Source of the DNA: an uncultured Spirochaetota bacterium
Lineage (GTDB): Bacteria > Spirochaetota > UBA4802 > UBA5368
Direction of reading: 5' to 3'
Assembly: GCA_937864375.1 (NCBI GenBank)
Contig: CALMJO010000374.1
Coordinates: forward strand, 1-11,909
DNA length: 11,909 nucleotides
The notes under the pieces were generated by a model. The model saw nothing but the letters and a program-made list of their open reading frames with translations. It was not told the DNA's origin and made no database searches. This document shows positions 7,605 to 11,909 of the stretch, piece by piece (positions within the stretch are counted from its first letter, which is position 1; every line of letters begins with the position of its first letter). Made by a program: the position numbers and the translations under genes.

Positions 7605-7633
7605 AGTATGGAATTTATTCCATCAATAGTCAA
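7605..7633 (-). promoter_or_regulatory. Candidate promoter of the acyl-CoA ligase gene
   Basis: On the minus strand TTGACT (7633-7628) is separated by 17 bases from CATACT (7610-7605), a sigma70-like pair with 5/6 and 4/6 matches. Transcription would start near 7597, giving a leader of about 55 bases. That leader contains a CA-rich stretch (ACACACAACACACACC) just before the ribosome site. The assignment is by pattern only. Confidence 0.45.
7608..7623. promoter_or_regulatory. 16-bp palindrome in the ligase promoter spacer
   Basis: The sequence ATGGAAT-TT-ATTCCAT has 7-bp arms around two bases. It overlaps the spacer and -10 end of the candidate ligase promoter, a typical place for a repressor site. 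It differs from the 36-bp palindrome at 7720-7755, so a different regulator would be implied. A second palindrome, CAATAATTATTG (7631-7642), overlaps the -35 box. Confidence 0.35.
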
Positions 7634-7700
7634 TAATTATTGTATTACAAAACGGTTTTCGTTTAATACGGAAACTCCCGGGCGCCCGTTGAAAAAAATA

Positions 7701-7729
7701 TTGACAGGGGTTGCAATTCCCACGATTAT
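7701..7729 (+). promoter_or_regulatory. Candidate sigma70 promoter of the phosphofructokinase gene
   Basis: A perfect TTGACA (7701-7706) is followed after exactly 17 bases by GATTAT (7724-7729, 4/6 to TATAAT). An A-rich tract (7692-7698) lies just upstream, as in UP elements. The start would be near 7736, with a leader of about 36 bases. The -10 box lies inside the 36-bp palindrome, which argues for control by repression. Confidence 0.6.
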
Positions 7730-7755
7730 GAGCGAGTACTCACTCATAATCGTGG
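7720..7755. promoter_or_regulatory. 36-bp near-perfect palindrome, probable TetR/FadR-type operator
   Basis: The left arm CCACGATTATGAGCGAGT is followed without a gap by ACTCACTCATAATCGTGG. The arms agree at 17 of 18 positions when one is reverse-complemented. The site covers the -10 box and start region of the phosphofructokinase promoter. Its central 18 bp, TGAGCGAGTACTCACTCA, fits the pattern TGAnnGAnTAnTCAnTCA. This resembles the FadR (TetR-family, acyl-CoA-responsive) box of Bacillus, which I recall as TGAATGAMTANTCATTCA. No regulator gene is in the window. The operator role is strongly suggested by position and symmetry; the identity of the regulator is inference. Confidence 0.7.
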
Positions 7756-7771
7756 TTACAGGGGAGAGGGC

Positions 7772-8920
7772 ATGAACATAGCATTCATCACGGGGGGCGG
7801 GGATTCGGCCGGCATCAATTCCGCCATTGCGCGTGCCCTGTTGCACGGCACAGCCCGTTATAACGATACCTTTGTCGGTATAGAAAAAGCGTTCGAGGGC
7901 CTGGCCTCCAGGGAGATCGGGAAGTACATGAGGCCCCTTTGCGGAAACAATGCGGCCAGCATCTTCGATTCGCCCAGCACCATCCTGGGTTCCTCGCGCT
8001 TCGCGCCCTTCAGCGAGAAGAACCGCTCGTGGGCGCCGGGGACCATCCTCGAGAACTTCCGGGGCAGGGGAATCGACGCAATCATCGCGACCGGCGGCAA
8101 CGACACCCTCGCGAGCGCCCTGGGCGTTCACGGGCTGGGCATTCCCATAATCGCGGTGCCCAAGAGCATCGACAACGACATCAGCGGTACCGACTGGATG
8201 CTGGGGGCGAACACCGCGGTTGACTTCGCGGTGAAGGCATTCCGGAGCACGGCGGTCTCGGCGGAGACGCACGCGCGCATAAACGTGAACGAGATCATGG
8301 GCAGGAGCGCGGGCTGGCTGGCGTACCTGGTGGGGATCGGGAGCGGGGCCGACATCATCCTGGTCCCGGAAAAATCCTTCGGCATGGAGGCGCTCGTCGC
8401 GCGCGTCGGGGAGGTCTTCGCGCGCAAGGGCTTCGTGAACATCATCGCCGCCGAGGGGACCACGTTCCGCATGGACGACCCGCTCGTCGCGAAATACGCG
8501 GGCGCCGAATCGCCCGACCGGTTCCTTGCAGCGATGCTCGCACAGGAGCCGGAGTTTGATCCGCACGGGAACGTGAGGCTCGGGGGCGCGGGCATGGTGC
8601 TGCAGCGGCTCCTGGCACACGGGATGGGGCTCACGCTCAGCTCGATCCGGCACTCGAACATAGGGTTCACGCTCAGGGGGCTGCAGCCCAACGCATTCGA
8701 CATCAACCTGGGACAGCGCTTCGGGCGCAGGGCCATAGACCTCCTCCACGAGGGGCGCTCGGGGCTCATGACCGGGATCAGGGGCAACGGCATAGTGAGC
8801 GTGCCGCTCGCCGAGGCCTTGCCGCAGTGCACGCTGGACACGGTGGACGAGGCGGAGCTCCGCGACTTTGGCGTGTTCTTCGCTCCCGCCGCGCCGCACC
8901 GGTTCCGGAACGTGTCCTGA
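7772..8920 (+). CDS. 6-phosphofructokinase, group III/PPi-type signature
   Basis: The 382-residue enzyme would phosphorylate fructose 6-phosphate at C1, the committing step of glycolysis. Family motifs in order are TGGGDSAG (7-14), ATGGNDT (106-112), PKSIDND (130-136) with the catalytic base D134, TAVSAETHARI (160-170), EIMGRSAGW (174-182) and VPE (198-200). Asp111 follows GGN where ATP-dependent enzymes have Gly, and Lys131 replaces the Gly of PGTIDND. Both are marks of pyrophosphate-dependent enzymes. The THARI...MGRSAGW block fits the mixed-substrate group III. Asn110 stands where Asp or Glu is usual (GGD/GGE), which is odd. PPi use is inferred, not shown. GGGGAGAGGG (7761-7770) precedes the ATG. 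The promoter is overlapped by the 36-bp palindrome. The short-chain dehydrogenase gene follows on the same strand after 142 bases. Confidence 0.9.
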   Translation: MNIAFITGGGDSAGINSAIARALLHGTARYNDTFVGIEKAFEGLASREIGKYMRPLCGNNAASIFDSPSTILGSSRFAPFSEKNRSWAPGTILENFRGRGIDAIIATGGNDTLASALGVHGLGIPIIAVPKSIDNDISGTDWMLGANTAVDFAVKAFRSTAVSAETHARINVNEIMGRSAGWLAYLVGIGSGADIILVPEKSFGMEALVARVGEVFARKGFVNIIAAEGTTFRMDDPLVAKYAGAESPDRFLAAMLAQEPEFDPHGNVRLGGAGMVLQRLLAHGMGLTLSSIRHSNIGFTLRGLQPNAFDINLGQRFGRRAIDLLHEGRSGLMTGIRGNGIVSVPLAEALPQCTLDTVDEAELRDFGVFFAPAAPHRFRNVS

Positions 8921-9062
8921 TTCAGGGCCATTGAATATCGCATAACGTCATCGGGCCCCGGCAAAAATATTCTTAAAGTCGCCCTCAGCCCGGTGTATGG
9001 ATGACCGCATACCGGCGGCTTCCGGGACGCAGCCGATGCCGCAAAAATCAAAGGGGAATGCC

Positions 9063-9875
9063 ATGGATTTCTTCGCCAACAAGACCGTGTACATAACCGG
9101 GGGCTCCAGCGGGATAGGGCTCGCTGCGGCGCACGCGCTCGCGCAGAGGGGTGCGCACCTGGTGCTCCTGGCCAGGGACAAAAAGAAGCTCGACTCCGCC
9201 GCCGCATCGCTCAGGTCGTCCGCGCGCTCGTCGGCCCAAAAAATCGAGACCTTCATTGCCGACGTGGCGGACGCGCCGCGCGCGGAGAAGGCACTCGCGA
9301 AGGCGGTGCGCGCCTGCGGCGCCCCTGACATCCTCATCAACAGCGCGGGTGCCGGTTACTTTGGCGCCTTCACCGATACGCCCCCGGAGATCTTCCAGCG
9401 CATTTTTAAAACCAACGTGTTCGGCACGCAGGGCGTGAACCACGTGCTCGTACCGGTCATGAAGGAAAAGGGCGGGATCATCGTGAACGTCTCGTCGCTG
9501 GGCGGGCTCATCGGGATGTACGGCTACTCGGCGTACGGCGGATCCAAGTACGCGGTCGTGGGCATGTCCGAGGCCATGCGCGCGGAGCTCGCGCCCCAGG
9601 GCATACGCGTCCAGGTGCTCTGTCCGCCCGAGGTCGACACGCCCATGGTGCGCGAGGAGCGCGCGAGCATCACGCCTGAGGCGCTGGCCGTGAAGCTCAT
9701 GGCCGGGCAGCTCACGGTCGACCAGGTCGCGCGCGTTCTCCTCAGGGGGATCGAACGGGGAAGCTTCATCATCATTCCGGGCTTCCTGGCGCGGTCAACC
9801 TGGGTGCTCTCGAGGTTCTTCCCGCGCTTCTCCCGCAAGGTGAGCGACCTCGTGCTCAAGATGAACAGGAAATAG
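9063..9875 (+). CDS. Short-chain dehydrogenase, ketodihydrosphingosine reductase-like
   Basis: The 270-residue NAD(P)H-dependent classical SDR has the cofactor motif TGGSSGIG (12-19), NSAG (93-96), the structural Asn in KTNVFG (N118) and the catalytic Ser144/145, Tyr158 and Lys162 in YGGSK. After the active site comes CPPEVDTPM (187-195). A C-terminal amphipathic or hydrophobic stretch (about 236-254, FIIIPGFLARSTWVLSRFF) also occurs. These resemble 3-ketodihydrosphingosine reductases and related lipid-linked SDRs, so a lipid keto-substrate is plausible but unproven. I chose the ATG at 9063 because AAGGGGA (9051-9057) precedes it and the Rossmann strand begins at residue 8. The in-frame ATGs at 8997 and 9036 would only add 22 or 9 unlikely residues. 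The 142-base gap from the phosphofructokinase shows no clear promoter or terminator, so read-through is possible. The gene converges on the methyltransferase gene, 22 bases away. Confidence 0.9.
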   Translation: MDFFANKTVYITGGSSGIGLAAAHALAQRGAHLVLLARDKKKLDSAAASLRSSARSSAQKIETFIADVADAPRAEKALAKAVRACGAPDILINSAGAGYFGAFTDTPPEIFQRIFKTNVFGTQGVNHVLVPVMKEKGGIIVNVSSLGGLIGMYGYSAYGGSKYAVVGMSEAMRAELAPQGIRVQVLCPPEVDTPMVREERASITPEALAVKLMAGQLTVDQVARVLLRGIERGSFIIIPGFLARSTWVLSRFFPRFSRKVSDLVLKMNRK

Positions 9876-9893
9876 CCGCGGCCGCGCCGCGGC
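9875..9893. terminator. GC hairpin between convergent genes (weak)
   Basis: GCCGCGG and CCGCGGC form a perfect 7-bp stem with a 5-base loop, filling the 22-base gap between two converging stop codons. No T run follows on either strand. It is a possible bidirectional transcription brake, but not a standard intrinsic terminator. Confidence 0.3.
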
Positions 9894-9897
9894 GCGC

Positions 9898-10830
9898 TCA
9901 CGGGACGAGGTCCGTCTTCATGAATGCGTACTCTGCGCACACGCCCTGGCCGTCGCCGGGATTGAACTCCTTGCGGAAGAGGAGGTACCCGCTCTTCCTG
10001 AGGTCCCGCACGAGCGCCACGAACTGTGCGAACTGCGCGCCGGTCCAGAGGTGGAACTCAACGAGGATCTGCCTCACTCCCAGCGTCTGGATGCTCCCCG
10101 AGGCGAGCGCCTGGGCGAGCACCGCGAATTCCCCGCCCTCTATGTCCATCTTTAATATGTCCACCCGCGCATGGCCCAGGGAGCGCGCGATCGCCGCAAG
10201 GCTTTTCGCCCCGCAGCGCGCGCCCTGGATGACCAGCTCCCATTCCTTTCCCGGCTCCATGGAAACTGGGCCAATGCCGAGGGGCGCATAGCTGATCCTT
10301 CCGGCGCCGCACTGCCAGGACGTCTCGGGTCCGGGGAAGCGCGCCTTAACGTGCGGCGAGGGATCGAAGAGGTACACATCGCAGCCAAAAAGGCCGGCCA
10401 TTCCCGTGTCGAAGGAGATGTCGCCTCCCGCGCCAAAGGAATACACGACCGCCGCCCGGGGAAGCTCGTGCGGGTTGCACACCCACTTGCCGCCATCGTC
10501 ATTGATGCCCACGCGCGCCGCGCAGGGACAGTCGGCCACCGCATCGAACATGAATCCCCTGTGGGATCCCTTCACGTGCGAAAGGCATTCCGGGCATTCC
10601 GTGAACTGCGCGAGCAGCCGGTCCTGCTCCTCGAGCCTCATTTTACCGATCGCGAGAGGGGAGCGCAGCGGCGCGGCTGCGGCAAACTCCGCGTGTCGGG
10701 AGGCGATGTACTGGGAAAAGGGGACGGGGGCGTCCTTCGCGTCCGTTCCGGGCTGGGACGTGCCCGAGCAGCAGAGGAGAATGAAGGCGGAGGCGCAGAG
10801 TGCGCGCGTCGCGACGCGTGGGATTTTCAT
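9898..10830 (-). CDS. Exported FkbM/METTL24-like methyltransferase
   Basis: The 310-residue protein starts with Met-Lys, a basic and then hydrophobic segment (about 8-19) and Cys20-Cys21 followed by a Ser/Gly/Thr/Pro/Asp-rich linker. This is a signal-peptide or relaxed-lipobox pattern (FILLCCSG). A class I SAM-methyltransferase-like domain follows from about 100. It contains DDGGKWVCNP (111-120), VVYSFGAGGDISFD (128-141, SAM-loop region), VYLFDPSPH (152-160) and DILKMDIEGGEFAVL (224-238). The GGKWVC...YSFG...FDP...DIEGGE order recalls the FkbM superfamily and animal METTL24-type proteins. The substrate is unknown; FkbM relatives are mostly O-methyltransferases. Cys79-x-x-Cys82 and CPC at 101-103 may bind metal or form disulfides. 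I chose the ATG at 10830 because GGAGG (10841-10845) precedes it; an ATG at 10851 lies upstream of that site. pheT ends 74 bases upstream on the same strand. Confidence 0.82.
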   Translation of the reverse strand: MKIPRVATRALCASAFILLCCSGTSQPGTDAKDAPVPFSQYIASRHAEFAAAAPLRSPLAIGKMRLEEQDRLLAQFTECPECLSHVKGSHRGFMFDAVADCPCAARVGINDDGGKWVCNPHELPRAAVVYSFGAGGDISFDTGMAGLFGCDVYLFDPSPHVKARFPGPETSWQCGAGRISYAPLGIGPVSMEPGKEWELVIQGARCGAKSLAAIARSLGHARVDILKMDIEGGEFAVLAQALASGSIQTLGVRQILVEFHLWTGAQFAQFVALVRDLRKSGYLLFRKEFNPGDGQGVCAEYAFMKTDLVP

Positions 10831-10904
10831 GGGACGGTTTCCTCCATGCATGTACGGGGTAAGGGGGCCGATGCGCCTGCCGGCGCACCGGGGGCTTCCA
10901 GGCG

Positions 10905-11909
10905 CTAGCGGAGCTTGTAGCCCTTCGCCTGGAGGTCGCCCACGACCATCTTCTGCAGCTTGTCGATCTCCTCGGGGCCGAGCGTCCGTTCGCGCGCGGC
11001 GAAGATGATCTCGAACGAGACGGACTTCATTCCCACGGGGACCGGGTCTCCCTCGTACACCGAGAGCGTCCGGACCGCGCGGATGAACTCCCTGCTGCTC
11101 TTGCCGAGGATCTCCGCGATGTCGCCCGCATAGGCGAAGCGGTCCGCGAGCACCGACACCTCGAAGGGGACTTCGGGAAATTTCTGGAGCTCCCTGAATC
11201 CCTGTTCCTCCCGGGGCGCGGTGAACAGCGCGTCCATGTCAAGGTCGAAGAAGGCCGACTGGCCCTTGAACTCGAACGCGTCCCTCGCCCGGGGATGAAG
11301 CTCGAACACGAGCCCCAGCTCGGAACTGCCTGCGAGTATCCTCAGGGATTTTCCGGGGTGCGCGTAGGGGGGAAGCCCTTCCTGCGCCGGTGCGAGGACC
11401 AGGTTTTTCACGCGCAGCTGCGCGACCAGGTCCAGGGCCGCGGTCTTCGCGTCGTAAAAGAGCGGCGCGCCGCCTCTCTTCCGGTAGAAGGCGGCGGTTA
11501 CCCTGGTGTTCTCCGAGGCAAGATCCTTCGAGGAGCGGCTCTCCTTGAGATACACGCGGCCGAGCTCGAAGATGTGCATCGCGTCCTGGTAGCGCTGGTT
11601 GAGCGTGATGGTGTTCATCATGTTTGGCAGGAGGCTGCGGCGCAGGCGGTCCTGCTCGCTCGAGAGCGGGTTCTTGAGCCTGAGCTCCCTGTCCTCGTTG
11701 ACGCCCAGCCTGTTCAGGGTGTCCTCGCCCACGAAGGAATAGTGGAATACCTCGACCAGGTTATGGTTGCGGGTGAGGATCTCCTTTATCCTGCGCTCGA
11801 AGAGGCGCTTCTCGTTGCGCGCCGGGGGCTCAATGGGGACCAGGGGAGATTTCATCCCGATGTTGTCGTAGCCGTAGATGCGGCCCACCTCCTCGACGAT
11901 GTCGTCGGG
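10905..11909 (-). CDS. pheT: Phenylalanyl-tRNA synthetase beta subunit, C-terminal part
   Basis: The 334 visible residues are the C-terminal portion of PheT, the larger subunit of the alpha2-beta2 enzyme that charges tRNA-Phe. The frame is open through the window edge, so the true start lies outside; the GTG at 11888 is an internal valine. The first residues, EEVGRIYGYDNI, mark the junction from the B5 domain to the synthetase-like core. NPLSSEQDRLRRSLLPNMM and MHIFELGRVY are typical of the catalytically silent core-like domain. The last 90 or so residues form the FDX-ACB anticodon-binding domain (FPEVPFEVSVLADRF, VRTLSVYEGDPVPVGMKSVSFEI, then a terminal AKGYKLR). The subunit ends with FDX-ACB at the usual place and shows no disruption. 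The phenylalanyl-tRNA synthetase alpha gene would be expected beyond the window. Confidence 0.97.
   Translation of the reverse strand, partial: PDDIVEEVGRIYGYDNIGMKSPLVPIEPPARNEKRLFERRIKEILTRNHNLVEVFHYSFVGEDTLNRLGVNEDRELRLKNPLSSEQDRLRRSLLPNMMNTITLNQRYQDAMHIFELGRVYLKESRSSKDLASENTRVTAAFYRKRGGAPLFYDAKTAALDLVAQLRVKNLVLAPAQEGLPPYAHPGKSLRILAGSSELGLVFELHPRARDAFEFKGQSAFFDLDMDALFTAPREEQGFRELQKFPEVPFEVSVLADRFAYAGDIAEILGKSSREFIRAVRTLSVYEGDPVPVGMKSVSFEIIFAARERTLGPEEIDKLQKMVVGDLQAKGYKLR

Noticed and set aside
7637..8899. 420-codon open frame on the minus strand opposite the phosphofructokinase gene
   Set aside because: It lies entirely against a gene with clear family motifs, has the Arg/Pro/His/Ala-rich composition of GC-rich antisense frames and shows no domain.
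8997..9062. 22-residue N-terminal extension of the short-chain dehydrogenase
   Set aside because: No family similarity in the extension, and a good ribosome site precedes the ATG at 9063.
8128..9207. 359-codon minus-strand frame across the phosphofructokinase/dehydrogenase junction
   Set aside because: It is antisense to two well-supported genes and is Ser/Pro/Arg-rich with no recognisable motif or ribosome site.
10872..10887. Hairpin TGCGCC/GGCGCA downstream of pheT as a terminator
   Set aside because: The stem is short and no T run follows on the minus strand; the methyltransferase gene may simply be co-transcribed.
11886..11888. GTG as a start codon of pheT
   Set aside because: The frame continues to the window edge with conserved residues of the family (EEVGRIYGYD), so the codon is an internal valine.
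1..11909. Mobile element, CRISPR array, toxin-antitoxin pair, biosynthetic cluster or defence island
   Set aside because: No transposase, integrase, direct-repeat array, nuclease or small paired genes are visible; gene content looks like ordinary chromosome.

Overview
This window comes from a GC-rich (roughly 60-65% by eye), densely coded bacterial chromosome with strong Shine-Dalgarno sites (AGGAGG, GGAGG, AAGGAG). An outer-membrane-type signal-peptide protein and a large chemoreceptor point to a motile, diderm bacterium. The gene mix would suit an environmental spirochaete (Spirochaetota), but nothing in the window proves the phylum, so that assignment is tentative. There are nine protein-coding genes, the last cut by the window end. 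I see no tRNA, rRNA, CRISPR array, insertion sequence, prophage or recognisable defence system. No gene-free stretch exceeds 300 bases; the longest are 5599-5871 and 7543-7771, and both carry regulatory structure.

Layout: (1) 11-1311, plus strand: a membrane-anchored GerMN-domain protein and a CYTH-domain (class IV adenylate cyclase/triphosphatase-like) protein, 2 bases apart and probably translationally coupled. (2) 1471-3119, plus: a membrane-anchored metallo-beta-lactamase-fold protein and a putative outer-membrane beta-barrel protein, 50 bases apart and probably one transcript. (3) 3094-5598, minus: a large methyl-accepting chemotaxis protein whose 3' end overlaps the barrel gene tail-to-tail by 26 bases. 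(4) 5872-7542, minus: a long-chain acyl-CoA ligase followed by a convincing intrinsic terminator. (5) 7543-7771: a divergent control region with several palindromes, including a near-perfect 36-bp one. (6) 7772-9875, plus: a group III-like phosphofructokinase with PPi-type signature residues, then a short-chain dehydrogenase resembling 3-ketodihydrosphingosine reductases. (7) 9898-11909, minus: the C-terminal part of pheT, then an apparently exported FkbM/METTL24-like methyltransferase.

Most genes are metabolic or envelope functions without an obvious joint pathway. The most interesting point is the divergent acyl-CoA ligase/phosphofructokinase pair. The 36-bp palindrome sits on the -10 region of the phosphofructokinase promoter, and its core resembles operators of TetR-family fatty-acid regulators (FadR type). 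This suggests fatty-acid status may control the choice between lipid and sugar catabolism. Second is a SAM-methyltransferase-like protein carrying an export or lipoprotein signal.
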